Positions 43,756-55,242 of a DNA stretch of 64,000 nt are shown piece by piece. Source of the DNA: Liopterus haemorrhoidalis (Eukaryota > Arthropoda > Insecta > Coleoptera > Dytiscidae); NCBI GenBank assembly GCA_963971575.1, contig OZ020618.1:47072509-47136508 (forward strand). The letters run 5' to 3'. Positions within the stretch are counted from its first letter, which is position 1. Each line of letters starts with the position of its first letter. Below the pieces are notes generated by a model. It was not told the DNA's origin, made no database searches, and saw only the letters and a program-made list of their open reading frames with translations. Both the position numbers and the translations under genes were made by a program.

Positions 43756-44141
43756 ATTTTGCTTTATTCGTTATGAACGTTGAGTATCACTATGGAAATC
43801 TTCACCTTTCTTGCTACCATCTGAAATAAATGTCGCTTCGCACTATTTTCTCAAGTTAGCTAGCTAGATGATCCTGCTCTTTGTAGCTACATACATGGTT
43901 TGTCTGGTTATTTTCTCTGTCTAAACAAGTAATATTTCAGTATCAAATAATCAAGTTTGAAGTGACTGCACAATATCGAAAGATGAAACTTCTCGAGGAG
44001 GTGAGTGGGTTCAAACCTGCGTACCTATATTCCCTAGATAAATGTCTTACCACAAAGTCAAAGCAATTCTTAACATAAGAGATAAAGCGAACAAGTTAAG
44101 CGAGCCAAGTGAAATATCCATTATAACGAACCAATTTGAAA
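43756..44141. other. Unassigned DNA with partial repeat R3
   Basis: 43955-44030 contains CTGCACAATATCGAAAGATG and GTGGGTTCAAACCTGCG, matching the tRNA-like end of R3. Confidence 0.5.
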
Positions 44142-44507
44142 TAGACCGGGAGCTCATGACAGTTTATGGTCTCCGATTTCATACAGCATGCCTTTTGGAG
44201 GAAAGACTATTTACCCTGTGACAACAAAGAAAAGAGGGTACTAAACCCCTGCACGCTTTCCGGTTATATGGAAAATTGCATTTCCACTTTTTTCCAAATT
44301 TTGTGTTTGTCACTGATTTAATAATGCTTGCCCTTTTAACAAAAGACAATTAAAACAAATTAAATATCTTAAAAATTATAGGCATGCGACTTGCAGGGTC
44401 CCAAAGGGCTCAAACGGTCACGTGATCTTGTAATAAAAAAAATATAATTTTCCGCGTTTTCGTGCAGCATGCCGGTAAAAAGAATTAAAGTTTGTGTCAT
44501 AAAACCT
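44142..44507. mobile_element. Foldback element, left arm and spacer only
   Basis: TAGACCGGGAGCTCATGACA to CATGCGACTTGCAGGGTCCC follows 25896-26170 closely. The right arm breaks off shortly after GCAGCATGCC, and a small MITE begins at 44508. Confidence 0.8.
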
Positions 44508-44659
44508 CTATAAAAAAATTGGTATGCAAAAGGTGGCAAAAAAATTGGCAAAAAGGTGAAAAATTTCAAAAAAAATTTGGGTGATTAAAAATTTCACAAA
44601 ACTTTTCCAAAATTTTCCACCCTTGGGCCAACGAGGGCCGCATGCCAATTTTTTTATAG
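44508..44659. mobile_element. 152-bp MITE
   Basis: CTATAAAAAAATTGGTATGC at the left is matched by the inverted GCATGCCAATTTTTTTATAG at the right. No coding sequence and no clear duplication. Confidence 0.7.
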
Positions 44660-45194
44660 TTAACAAGCAATCTCACAATTCAGACTGTTTTTACCAGTGA
44701 GAACTGCGCAATTTAACGAGCTCGACCACTCCGGTGACAAAATCATTATTAATATATTATCATATAACCATCCAACATTACTGTTTTCAAAATCCCATAA
44801 AATTCAAAATCTTTCGTAAAAATAACTATAATTCCATTTGCTCAATTATGGTTAATTTTATCTTTTTTTTGTTTTCAGATTTTAGACCGACCATTCTGGG
44901 TTAAGATATATGACAAAAGAGTTTTATGGAATTATTTTTGATGTTTGAAGTTTAAAAAAATAATAATAAACGTTAATCAAGTGCGTATCTAAGGTGGTTC
45001 CTGAGCTGTAGCCCCCCCTCAAACTCTTAAAAACAGGTTTTTAAAGAACACATTTTCTTTGTAACTGAATGTGAGCTTCCGAAAGAAAAAAATTATATTT
45101 CTAAGCCCCCTTCCCCAAACAAAAATTGTGTGCATGCATTACTCTGTTATTTTTCAGATTTTTGCATCAAACCCTCTGGGTATTTATGGACTAA
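44660..45194. other. Unassigned DNA
   Basis: No gene recognised. GTGCGTATCTAAGGTGG near 44981 resembles a hAT end without a partner. Confidence 0.35.
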
Positions 45195-45515
45195 AGCAGA
45201 GCTTGGCAAATTTTTTAAGTCGTGAGCCGCATTCTTTACCTTCCTATTTTATCTTTACATCGCGGGCCGCATTCTGTAACAAAATTTGATGGGCCTTATC
45301 TCGTTATGTAATTTCTATTTTTTACTATCTTAAGTTCTTGTCTATGCCAATATAAATATGCCTAGTATGCAAGAAGTCTAAAGCAGCGAGTATATGTTGG
45401 CTATGGTGGATAAGAAAAAATAAAATTTGCTTATTGGTGGATCACATCTAATCGTTCGGCATGCCACATTCATCCCATGGGTCGCTGGTTGCCCGTAGAG
45501 TAGTGTGATTTTTTT
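45195..45515. mobile_element. hAT element, diverged
   Basis: CAGAGCTTGGCAAATTTTTT followed by GTGAGCCGCATTC and GCGGGCCGCATTC, then GTGGATAAGAAAAAATAAAA shared with 41800. Ends of the CAG...GGCAAA...GGCCGC type are typical of hAT. The right terminus is not certain. Confidence 0.5.
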
Positions 45516-45559
45516 TTCACTTTCTGAAAAAAAAATCACATCAAATAAATAAAAATATA

Positions 45560-45825
45560 TACTATTCGTCTGTTAATGTACGTATCAAAAATTTTCAATT
45601 GATAGCCAACACAGGATTTTTCCTATAGGCTGGTTAAAAAACAGTATATGCATGCCTAGTTTATATTCTTTATATTTGGCCACAACTTCTACCATACAGA
45701 TAGAAAAATTACAAGCAAACAGACAAGAAGGCAGATCGATAGACAAACAGATAGACATACACACGCCTGAATGATGAATAAGGCTTCTTTTGTTATGTCT
45801 ACGAAGTCCTGAAAAAGGCAGATAT
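45560..45825 (+). repeat. Family A right half, diverged
   Basis: TATGCATGCCTAGTTTATAT, TTTGGCCACAACTTCTACC, a scattered GACA/GATA tract (45715-45762) and TATGTCTACGAAGTCCTGAA follow the family A order. Confidence 0.55.
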
Positions 45826-46368
45826 TAATTACATATTTTCAAATATTCCATTTCTTTTAACTGCTAATATTTTGTAATATTGCTACTTGACATTAATAAA
45901 AAAATCAATTTATATTTAAATGTATATTTAAATGAACGAATTAATCATTTGCCAATGACAAGACGAGGTAATAAATTCAAAAATAACACTGGACCAGCTG
46001 CTTCATATTTTGCATCTGTAGAGCAAGATGCGAGAGGATTACATGTCATTCCGACCAGATAATCACCGTACAAAACACCGTGATGCGTGACTTCATTCTT
46101 GTATTTTAATATTTAATATTAATTATTGGTATTACCATACGAGATGAGTACATAATGTGTTGAAATACAAGGGTCGACCTGGATAAAGAACTTTTGCTAG
46201 TTATTAACGTGAAAGTCAACACTTTTCAATGAAAACGGTGTTTATTTTTAATATATATCATTTCTTAGTTTTCTATTTAAGGTACATCAACATCTTGGGA
46301 TATTAGTACCCGATATTATATTTTACAAAATATTGTTAATTACATTACATTATGTGGGTATTTTGTAC
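45826..46368. other. Unassigned DNA
   Basis: No gene I can defend; a 60-codon open stretch at 45880-46062 shows no known motif. Confidence 0.35.
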
Positions 46369-46503
46369 CATGTGTTCAAAAAGAAATTACATAAGGGTTT
46401 GCTATGGGAAAATAAAATAATGTGTACTGTAAGCTTTAACTATCAATTGTTGTCATAAGTTTCTATTGAAAATTCAATTAAGCTACAATTATAATGGTTT
46501 TTA

Positions 46504-47343
46504 TGGAGCATAGGAGAGAGGAGGTTTGACGACGATATTAGGTGGAGGATGGAATTATTTGACGGGATAGTGAAGAGTATCCTCATGTACGGAGTAGAGA
46601 TCTGGAGATGGAAGGAATGGGAGATAGTAGAAAGGGTACAAGAGAGATACATGAGATGGATTATGGGATTAGGCAGAACGGCACCAGGATATATAGTGAG
46701 GGAGGAAATGAGGAGAGAAAAGCTGAGAGTGGGAGCCGGGGCAAGGGCGGCGAAGTATGAGGAGAAAATCAGAAGGGACGAAAGAAGGCAGATATTAAGA
46801 GAATACTGAGAAGAAAGAATGAAGAAAGAACAAAAGGGTAAACTGTCGGAATGGGGAGAAACAAGAAAAGAGTACTATTGGAGATGTGGGATGGACACAA
46901 GGCAAGCTGAGCGAAAGAGAAACGGAGGAAGAAACATAGTAGAAGAATTGAGGAGAGACAAGGAGGTACAGGAGCAGGAAAGAACAGTAAGAATAGACAA
47001 TTCAAGGAATGTGAAAAGGTATAGAGAAATAAAGACGGTAGGAATACCTAATTATTTGAAAGGGAGGATAGGAAAGGCAGGGGGCAGAGTTAGGAGGATT
47101 GCCAGATTAAGATGTGGAAATGAAGAACGGAGTAATAGATATTGGGCAAAACCAGAGGATAGGCTATGCAGAATGTGTAGGGAGGAGGAAGGATCCTTGG
47201 AACACCTAACAAAAAGATGTGGAAAGATGATAAAATGGGAGAAAGAGATAAAGGAGCTGTTGAGTGAAGAAGGAAAGGGAGAAAGGTGGGTGAGAGTACT
47301 CGAGAAAAGAAGGAAGGAATGCGGAGACGTAAGACAGAACTGA
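46504..47343 (+). pseudogene. Arginine-rich LINE ORF2 C-terminus, one stop codon
   Basis: Reads WSIGERRFDDDIRWRMELFD, SILMYGVEIWRWKEWEIVER, RWIMGLGRTAPGYIVREEMR. TGA at 46807-46809 replaces the Trp seen in the copy at 34373 (REYWGERG). The same frame then runs 174 codons to the knuckle: ARLRCGNEERSNRYWAKPED, RLCRMCREEEGSLEHLTKRC, with all four ligands kept. Apart from the one stop the frame is clean, so the insertion is fairly young. Confidence 0.9.
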
Positions 47344-47631
47344 GAACAGGAAGGAAGAGAGAGGCAAAGGAGGAGGAAAGAAAAGAGGGAAGAGAAGCGA
47401 AAAAAGAGACGAAAGAGGGGAGCAAGAACTGGAGTCAAGAAGGAAGGAGACCGGAAACGGAAGCCGAAAAGAGAATAGGAAGAAAGAGAGGAACACCGGA
47501 GGAAGAATGTAGAAGAAAGAAAGTCATAAACTGTATTACTATTATTATTATTATTATTATTATGATTATTTTTCTAATGTATTAGTTAAACCCTAACCGC
47601 CAAAAGGCCTAGGGGAAAATAAAGAATTATA
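46504..47631 (+). mobile_element. Arginine-rich LINE, 5' truncated, 14-bp target duplication
   Basis: TATAATGGTTTTTA precedes (46490-46503) and follows (47632-47645) the element, a classic LINE target duplication. The 3' end reads GGCCTAGGGGAAAATAAAGA. It begins in the RT thumb region. An (ATT)n run at 47537-47563 lies in the trailer. Confidence 0.9.
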
Positions 47632-47635
47632 TATA

Positions 47636-48120
47636 ATGGTTTTTACAATAGAACACAAAAAATTTATGATTGAATCATATTTTCGAAATGGTGTTCGAGT
47701 GATCGGCGAATGAATTTACAGTGCGATGTCATGTTTAGAGGAATTTCGGCTACAATTTCCAGATATTGCTATCCTTGAAGGAGATTTTTACAGCGCACTT
47801 AGAAGATGTGTTGATTTATTCCAAGATACAGGGAGTATTACTCATAGAGATAGAACTGGAAGGCCAAGAGTTCGTACTCAAAATACAGTTGATGATGTTC
47901 GTCAACGTATTAACGAGCAACCCACTACATTACTACGTACACTGTCGCAAGAGACTGGTTTATCATTAGGAACTTGCCATACTATTGTCAAAAAAGATTT
48001 AAGCTATCCCCATACAAAATTCTTGCTTTACATGAGTTGCTGCCAGCAGATCACAATAGGCGAATTGTGTATTGCCACTGGTTCCAACAAAATTTAATTA
48101 ATAATGATGATTTGTTAAAT
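47636..48120 (+). pseudogene. Tc1/mariner-type transposase, N-terminal half
   Basis: ATG at 47636 starts MVFTIEHKKFMIESYFRNG; a TGA at 47711-47713 stands where a Trp is likely (GE*IYSA). The same frame continues MSCLEEFRLQFPDI, TGSITHRDRTGRPRVRTQNT and LLRTLSQETGLSLGTCHTIV, the two DNA-binding units and GRPR linker. A frame change after KKDLSYPHTKF leads to LHELLPADHNRRIVYCHWFQ and then a stop, just before the first catalytic Asp. The start codon lies within the LINE target duplication. Confidence 0.8.
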
Positions 48121-48280
48121 TTGACGTAAAACAATATAATTAAAAAAAAAAATCCAATTTTAATTATTACAAAGGCTGTGCCTAAACGTTAGTCAATTGT
48201 TATATAAAGCTTGCAATAGACATTATTTTATTTTTCCACAGCCAACCCTTATGTAATTTCTTTTTGAACTCATGTTGGTG

Positions 48281-48701
48281 TTAGTACATACCATGAGTTC
48301 AATTTGTTTGTAGTAAACCAGTTTTTTAATTTCCCTAGGGCAGTTTCCAAAATGTCGAGTAACTATTTTCCTCATGTATGACTTGTTATTATTGTGGTAT
48401 CGTCCGCATAAAGTATTACATCCGCGGAGTTATCGAAAAAGATATTCGGAAGGTCGTTAATAAAAACGAAGAACAAGAATGGTCCTAATATTCCACCCTG
48501 ACAAATACCGTAATCAACATTTCTCGTTGATGATTCAATGTCGTTAAACGAAACAAATTGTGACCTGTTAGAAAAATAAGACTTGAGGAGCTCGTATGCA
48601 GTACCACGTATGCCATAACATTCAAGCTTGTCCAGCAGGGTTTTGTGAAGGACGCAATCGAAAGCCTTAGAAATGTCACATAATGTGGCCTGTGATTTCA
48701 T
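48281..48701 (-). pseudogene. Jockey-like reverse transcriptase palm fragment
   Basis: The minus strand reads CDISKAFDCVLHKTLLDKLE, CYGIRGTAYELLKSYFSNRS, YGICQGGILGPFLFFVFIND and LPNIFFDNSADVILYADDTT. It covers RT motifs from FDCV through PQGSILGP (here CQGGILGP) to the YADD box, whose two Asp are intact. After the YADD box LETALGKLKNWF continues in another frame. Upstream of 48701 the frame is lost. It abuts the right end of the element at 46369-48274. Confidence 0.85.
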
Positions 48702-49844
48702 ATGGTTTTCAAGGCGTATGGTTTTCGTATGATTTTCGTAGAATAATCAAACAAATTTGAAAGTCTGCATTTTAACATTTGTAACAGATGTTAGATATTT
48801 TATATTTTGTATCATTCTCATCGCTGGTTCTAGGAATAGTTTGACAAGTTTGATGAGTATCAAGCGCAATACTTAAATTTTCAGGCTTGTTCCTGCCAGT
48901 TGAACTGGTAAAATTGGACTACGTTCAGTAAACATTAATATTTAAATATCCAAATGACAGAAAATAAAACAAAATATATTTTGAGACGATACTAGCATAG
49001 AAGAGTGTTGAAATATAAAACAGAAGCTAAATAAAAAATAATTTTAATGAAGTGTTGAATAATATGGTTGGTATTGGTTAAAACGTTTTCATGTTAAATC
49101 CGCAGACATCGTAAAATAATTCAGATCGTGAACGGTGAAATGTTGAACGCGGAGTGAGTTTGTGAAACGGGGTACAAAACTACAAAAGCCAATTGAATTC
49201 TCCCCATTCTCATTATCCGAGTTGCTAAGAAATGGCAGCAGATGTTACTCCCGTTAAAATAATCATCCGAGCACAACTTAAGCACAAACTTTACTCTCGT
49301 GTCGAGAACTTTATTCCGTATTTATGAAATCGGAAGTTGGTCGACGAGGGAGCGTAGAAATTCAACCAGATTCGTGGTTTTGATATTGCCTCCTCTACTC
49401 GTTGTGTACGTTAGCAGTTGTTACAACGGTATTCTCGAGAATTCGTTAGTGCTAATTTAAATTACTTCTAGATTTAATTGAAGTAATAAGATTGCCGAAT
49501 AAAGCCTAGTAAAATTTAATTGAAATTTAGAAACACTTCGTCCTCTTCCAGACTTAAAGTTTATCAGAAACATATACTAATTAATGCAGCATTAGTTGAT
49601 GCCAGTGGACGATAGCTTTCTTACAGTAAAATGTACTTTAAACAGAATCACTTATCATATAATTATGATTAAGACAGCGCTCGCGGATATGTATAACGTA
49701 AGACCGCGTTCATATTCCAACTAAATTGTTTTGTAATAAAAAAAAATTGTGTAATGTGTTTCAATCAGTTTTTTACCTCGTACCTACTTGCCAAAACTAC
49801 TAATCCCATTCAAATATCTAATAAACTTGTCAGTTATATATAAT
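48702..49844. other. Unassigned DNA
   Basis: Bases 49080-49450 are richer in G/C than average and carry no obvious repeat relation to the rest of the window; this could be single-copy DNA. Confidence 0.35.
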
Positions 49845-49847
49845 TAG

Positions 49848-49985
49848 AGCCTTGCGCGGATAAAATTTTCGATATCAGCAAACGCATATCCGATATTCGC
49901 ATCTCAAACTTTGGCAGATAGTTATATACTGGCATCCGCATATATTAAATCCGCATCCGATCCACATCTGCACATAATTTTCATT
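49848..49985. repeat. ATCCGC-rich element end, copy 2
   Basis: AGAGCCTTGCGCGGATAAAA followed by CATATCCGATATTCGCATC and GCATCCGATCC words. Related to 3796-3935. Confidence 0.5.
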
Positions 49986-50545
49986 GATTGTCCAACATAA
50001 GTCCAAATTTTTCGATTTTAGAATTATCTGACCTATATAATAATAATAATTTTTTTTTTTATTAGGTACCATAATAACAATATTACAGAGAAGAAAAAGA
50101 AAATACATATAATAAACATAAAATGGTGCTTAAAGGTACAAGATCAGCTAAAAGCTGCTCTACCTCTTGTATATATCAGTGCAAATTACTACATCTTTTA
50201 CAGGAACAGTTTAACAGGTAAATGTTTAAATAATAATATTCCTACAGAATTAACAAACTTATATAAAGGACTCTTACCTATTTCTGAAAAGAAAAAACCA
50301 TTTTGGAATTATCTGACCATTGACTTTTCTCCCCAAGAGCTCTAAAAACATGTGGTTGTTAAGTATTTTTATTAAAATTCTATATTCTAAATTTCTAAAC
50401 TACAAGTGACAACCCAAACATCCTCACTTCGAAAATACAAGTGGTGACCTAAAGAAAACAAGGTACTTGTATTTTCAAAAAGCGATGACCTTTTTTTTGG
50501 ATATCACTTGTATTTTAGAAGTGAGAACGTATGGGTCATCTCTTG
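49986..50545. other. Unassigned DNA flanking a mariner
   Basis: No gene recognised. Together with 51837-51912 this is probably an older hAT element into which the mariner inserted; the right end there reads, inverted, CAGGCGCGTACCCAGG. Confidence 0.4.
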
Positions 50546-50547
50546 TA

Positions 50548-51834
50548 CGAAGGCTACCTATCAAGTTTTTACAAAAACTAAGAAAGAAAAAAAAATTTTT
50601 TTGGAAGAATCTGTTTTATTGCTTTTCAAAATATTCGCCTTTAAGATTTTTACACTTTTTCATGCGTTCAAACCAATTCTCGAAATATATTTTTTCCACT
50701 CTGAAGTTGGTATCTCAAAAACATGGATTTCGAAGGCTTCAACAGCTTCTTGAGGGAGACCGCTGTTCACACATTTTTTGTTTGACATTGAGGAACAAAA
50801 CAAAAATTGTTTGGGAGTAAATTTGGTGAATACGGTCAATGAGACATTAATTCGATGTTTTTCTCCTTCAAATAATCAATTGTTTGACGTACTGTGTGGG
50901 AGCTTGCATTGTCATGATGAGGAATGATGCTTCGTTTTTGGTTGTTTTTCCTGATTTTGTCGATGACTTCAGGCAAACAAATTGTTGTATACCATTCAGC
51001 ATTAACTGTTCTCCGATCCTCTAAAGGAATGGTTGCGACATGTCCAGTTTAACCGAAGAAACAAGTGATCATTTTCTTGGAAATGCTTCGTGAACGAACA
51101 ACTTTTGTGGGTTTTGATTTATCTTAGAAGACCCAAACAGTGGATCTTTGCTTAGTTTCCTTTTCATATGCATAAATACAAGTTTCGTCACCTGTAACGA
51201 TAATGTATACGGATTTTGTAGTGCCTAGGTTGAATTTTTTTAGCATTCCCTTACACCAATCAACACCTTTTTTGGAGCTTCGATCAAATTATACGGAATC
51301 CATCGGGAACAGATCTTTTTCACATCTAAATGTTCATGCAAAATCTAATGTATTGCAGTCTACGATATGCCAAAGGATGCCTCTATCTCACGGTAAGTTA
51401 CATACCGATCTTCTTCAATTATTTTGCGCACAGCATCGACGTCTTTTTAAATCACAACCGATTTTGGTCGACCGTCACAAGACTCATCACTGACGGACGC
51501 ACGACCACGACGAAATTCTGCAAACCAATTGTAAACAGTCTTTTCTGATGGTGCTTCATCACCAAAAGTTGAAAGGAGGTAATCTATGCATTGTTGTTGA
51601 GTTAGGCCTTTACTAAAATCGTAAAAAATCATGCAACGAAAACCTTCACGAGTAATATCCATTTTTTCACAAACTTGTTTTTTTTAAACCCTCACTGTCA
51701 ACAAACTACTCGGTTAATTTATAAGCTACCACTGATTTCACAATAACAAATGTAAAATTTTACGAATATAGTAATAACTCATTTCAATATTTCCATCTAG
51801 TGGTCGTTTGTAAAAACATATAAGGTAACCCTCG
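50548..51834 (-). mobile_element. mariner element, full length, both inverted ends
   Basis: The minus-strand start CGAGGGTTACCTTATATG and the inverted other end CGAAGGCTACCTATCAAG bound 1287 bases, with TA on both sides (50546-50547, 51835-51836). Length and structure are those of a complete mariner. The transposase inside is broken, so it could only move with help. Confidence 0.9.
50560..51662 (-). pseudogene. mariner transposase, many breaks, third Asp replaced
   Basis: Starts at 51662 MDITREGFRCMIFYDFSKGL and is open for 71 codons to GRPKSVVI, then a stop. Later frames still carry LHEHLDVKKICSRWIPYNL and, near the end, KNIELMSH then PYSPNL. The family has PYSPDLAP at that point, so the third catalytic Asp has become Asn in addition to the stops and shifts. 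Sister of the copy at 31065. Confidence 0.9.
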
Positions 51835-51859
51835 TAGTTTAGAAATGAGAACCTTTTTA

Positions 51860-51912
51860 ATAATTTAAATAATGAGCCCTCCCCCCAAGAAAATTTCCTG
51901 GGTACGCGCCTG
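51860..51912. mobile_element. hAT right end
   Basis: GAGCCCTCCCCCCAAGAAAA to CCTGGGTACGCGCCTG; inverted it reads CAGGCGCGTACCCAGG, a usual hAT terminus with a G run. Confidence 0.55.
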
Positions 51913-52860
51913 GCTCATGAATTGGGCATTCATGTAGTTTCTTGTGAAGTTCTTCACCACCAAGCTTAAGAAAAAAAACCTAACCTATAATTGCATATGA
52001 TGTGTCTAATAGCAAAAATTATTACACACATTATTAAAATCAACTTATCATAATTCAGTATAATAAGTATTACATGAAAATGGTCCCCTATAATAAATAA
52101 CGAGCATTAAAATGGTAACCAATCGAAACAGATGCCATTTTGAACAATTCTTCACGGACAAATACGATATGAGTACTTAAAATAAAAGCTGGACTCATTT
52201 GTAAAACCAAAATTTACATTTCCTGCTATTGTTATTCAGAAACAGGAGTGATATTAAAATATATAGACATGATTTATGAGTCTGTGAATCCTTTCTCTGC
52301 ATTGTCCCATTTAAAAATCTGTTCAGGACATTTTTCGTGTGCATTAATAACATATGCACGATTAGACGTGAATAAACTATAGGATGTGCTCCTCCTCAAC
52401 AATGGAAACAAGTATAAGCACTTTGCCACATTTACTTATATGTTGGGGTGGATTTGGATGTTATCAATATTAACTTCCAGTTGAATGTGGATGACAGAAG
52501 GATCTCTGGATCCGCCCAATCGTAGAAATATTACATTAATGCTTTAATAACAGGGAGATCGTTTATTTTTCAAGATTTTTAAAAGTACCAGTGTTCACTT
52601 GTTCTCTTTTTCACTGAAAATGTTTGACATTCATAAAAAAAGTGGCCACTTAACATTACGTTGAGTTAGTTAATTTTAAAAAAATAGGGCAGATTAATTA
52701 TTAAAAATGTGTAAAACGAAATCCTTATTCCAGTAGCGTAGAAAATATATTAAATATGGGTAATAAATAACTAGAGAAATTATAACAAAATAGCAAAAAG
52801 ATTTAGTAGACAAAACTAAATTACAAGAAATAAACAAATTATGTAAAAAATATAAAGAAA
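51913..52860. other. Unassigned DNA
   Basis: No gene or repeat relation recognised. Confidence 0.4.
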
Positions 52861-52862
52861 TA

Positions 52863-53500
52863 ATAATAATAATAATAATAATCAGCTGTGGCCACCACAG
52901 GACTGACCACCATCACAAAGTACTTGAATAAAATACATTCTAGCAGCAGAGTAGAAATAACTTGGTCTAATATTTTCTAACAGAGATATTATTTATCATG
53001 GAAACGTTACAGGTAAGTATGAGAAAAATTTCGAAAAATTTTACGTTTTACCAAAAAATGTCTCAAATAAAAGTTATTGTTTATTTCATTTATAGTAACT
53101 TTTATTACATAAATTTTTTCGAAATATTTTTCGGTTGCTAAATATTCGCAAAAATCTTAAAATCGACACGAGTAAACTCCCATTTCTAGTCAACCGAATT
53201 TTACCGATTTTTAAGTTGATCAACTCGTGCCATTGATTTCAAAGCTTTAAAAAAATATGCAGTTTCATGAAAATCCTTCTAGCCGAATTTGCTCTGCACG
53301 TGTACACAGACAGACAGACGGACGGACGGACGGACGGACGGATAGACGGACTGACGGACAGACCGACAGACATCATGCTAAAAATAGCCAAAACGTTATG
53401 TAGGGACCTCAATTCGTGGAGATCCATCGAAATCTCGAAATGTCAAAGTCGGTATGATCACAATACGTCCCATTTAAATGTTGGCGGTCGGTAAAAACGT
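52863..53500 (-). repeat. Family B, full copy in minus orientation
   Basis: From (AAT)n and CAGCTGTGGCCACC at the left to GTTGGCGGTCGGTAAAAACG at the right, about 640 bases. On the minus strand the order is ACCGACCGCCAACAT, CGAGATTTCGATGGATCTCC, the GTCT/GTCC tract, GCAGAGCAAATTCGGCT, CGAGTTGATCAACTT, then TAACGTTTCCATGATAAA and the short-repeat tail. No ORF. A unit with a fixed start and an (ATT)n tail suggests retroposition, but no polymerase III boxes are evident. Confidence 0.75.
53305..53370 (-). repeat. GACA/GACG tract in family B
   Basis: The tract lies between CTCTGCACGTGTACA and CATGCTAAAAATAG, the same place as in the copies at 57239 and 63560. Confidence 0.9.
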
Positions 53501-53565
53501 AATTGATAACATAAGGTTTTAACCTTATTTTGTGGTTAATATAGTATAATTTTTTGGTTCATATA

Positions 53566-53925
53566 CAAGGTTGGATCAATAAGTACCCGTGTTTGAAGAC
53601 AGGTGGCGTTACTGAAGGAAGTGGGCATTACCGTCGTCCGTCGTGTTCTGCCATCTGTCAAACGACACCGTACTAAATTTCAAACTGATTCATAGGTTAG
53701 TTTTTATTTGGCAGCTATTTGAATCACACGTGTTTCGTGTTTCTCGATATGGAAAAAGAGCAATATCGATCCGTAATTCGCTTTTTATTTTTGGATGGCA
53801 AAACATACGAAGAAATAAAAGCGAAGTTGGATGCTGTCTATGGGTACTCTTCACCATCTATGACAACCGTGAGATATTGGTTCAACGAATATAAACGTGG
53901 TTATAACGTGGCACCATGAGGTGCG
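53566..53925 (+). mobile_element. mariner 5' end and transposase N-terminus (MEKEQYRS type)
   Basis: CAAGGTTGGATCAATAAGTA follows TA at 53564-53565. The coding part begins at ATG 53749, MEKEQYRSVIRFLFLDGKTY, EEIKAKLDAVYGYSSPSMTT and VRYWFNEYKRG, then leaves the family at 53910. Only the first helix-turn-helix survives. It is the missing N-terminal portion of the lineage represented at 42100. Confidence 0.85.
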
Positions 53926-54019
53926 CTGTTATAAAAATGATTGCATCAGACAAGTTTCCGTCCATCCCCTTCTAAATTACTGTTTTGCTGCGTAAATGCC
54001 TTATACAGGTCAAGTTACG

Positions 54020-54066
54020 ATAGTGGTCCAACCTAGGCGATGGTCCAAATTCGGCTACCCTCCCCT
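54020..54066. mobile_element. pogo-like end with GGTCCAA words
   Basis: TAGTGGTCCAACC and GATGGTCCAAATTCGGCTAC, then CCTCCCCTA. Inverted, it corresponds to the right end of the element at 42815-43755. Confidence 0.55.
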
Positions 54067-55234
54067 ACGTAGAAGTATAACAAATATTATTTCTTTTGTT
54101 TCATGTTGACTGCAGGATGGTGAACATTTGAATTTGTTGTTTTAATATTAGAATTAAGACATTCAACAAACTACGAACACATTTCAGTCTTTTATAAAGT
54201 AAATTTAAAGTTATTTCAGACTGTCAAAGCCAAAGGCTTTGTCCTGAATCTCTTTTCAGAGTATAACTTACAACAAAGTCGTATTAAGCTTTGTCTAACA
54301 CGAACAAACAAATTTATAACAGAACGAATATCTGAAACTTCCGTCTAAATAACAAAGCAAACTCCTCGTCCTCTGTGTAAATACTAATATATAACTTATT
54401 GAAATTCATAACTGAAGTTTCGTTGAGATCAGTAGCTTCAAGTTACTCGAATATCGTCCTTAAAGTATTGAAACAGAACGATCAGTATATTTTAATGCAA
54501 TTGAAGTTTGAAACAAAGACCATTCATTTTCTTGTAAACGCAAAACATAATTCGAATCACTCTATTTGCGCTGCGTCTTTGGTTTATTCCAAGGGTTTTA
54601 GCTAAAGGGTTGTTTGCGCTCTTTTCTTATTGTGTTTCATACTAAGTTCATATAGAAATCTCGCAAGTTCTGTAACTTAAAAATAAGCCCAAGTTTAGAA
54701 ACGCGGTATAGCTGAAGGCGGCAGACTGTTCACAAACTCTCGAACTAGAGAATTTGCTGTTTATGCAACAAGAGTTGGGCTGCAGAAACTTTTACAGCAT
54801 GTCTTGATCTGTCCTGGGGTTTCTCTCGTACCTGTGATCTAAAATTCTGCATACAATGTGCGGTTGTACACTATACTACCCCTTTTATACCCCCCCCCCC
54901 CTTACATACAGTTACCACGTTCCTCTAAGGTTTACTTCAACTTAGAATGTTTTGCTGCATAAAGATACTTTCAATTTCCATAGACATGATAAGGGTGAAT
55001 AATATACGTGAAAATATATCAAGATATTTATTATAAATTCTGAAAGTTTTTCTTTTGAAAGGAACAACTTGTATTGGCTGTTTTGGTGGAGTAGTATCGA
55101 AATTTTACCATTCTTATGCTACCCTTGTACAGAATTCAAAATAAACGAATATAGAGGATCTCTTATTTATCCCAAAGTTATATTTTGCTTATAAGTCGGT
55201 TGCCATACACATACAGTAGGATTCATAAGTTATA
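54067..55234. other. Unassigned DNA
   Basis: No gene or repeat relation recognised. A run of C lies at 54889-54900. Confidence 0.4.
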
Positions 55235-55242
55235 GGACAGAA

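Larger units (their letters stand above)
46369..48274 (+). mobile_element. Tc1/mariner-type element with about 50-bp inverted ends, host to a LINE
   Basis: GTTCAAAAAGAAATTACATA at 46374 continues AGGGTTTGC and an A/T block to about 46424. The inverse GCCAACCCTTATGTAATTTC lies at 48241 and ends TTTTTGAACTCATG. The arms differ at a few bases. CATG occurs at both outer edges; whether this is duplication or part of the repeat is unclear. Without the LINE the element is about 780 bases, so the catalytic part of the transposase has been deleted. Confidence 0.75.

Noticed and set aside
45880..46062. Short ORF with MTRRGNKFKNN
   Set aside because: Too short and no recognisable family; kept only as unassigned DNA.
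52863..53500. Family B as an LTR
   Set aside because: No TG...CA ends, no paired copy at suitable distance and no internal gag-pol homology.
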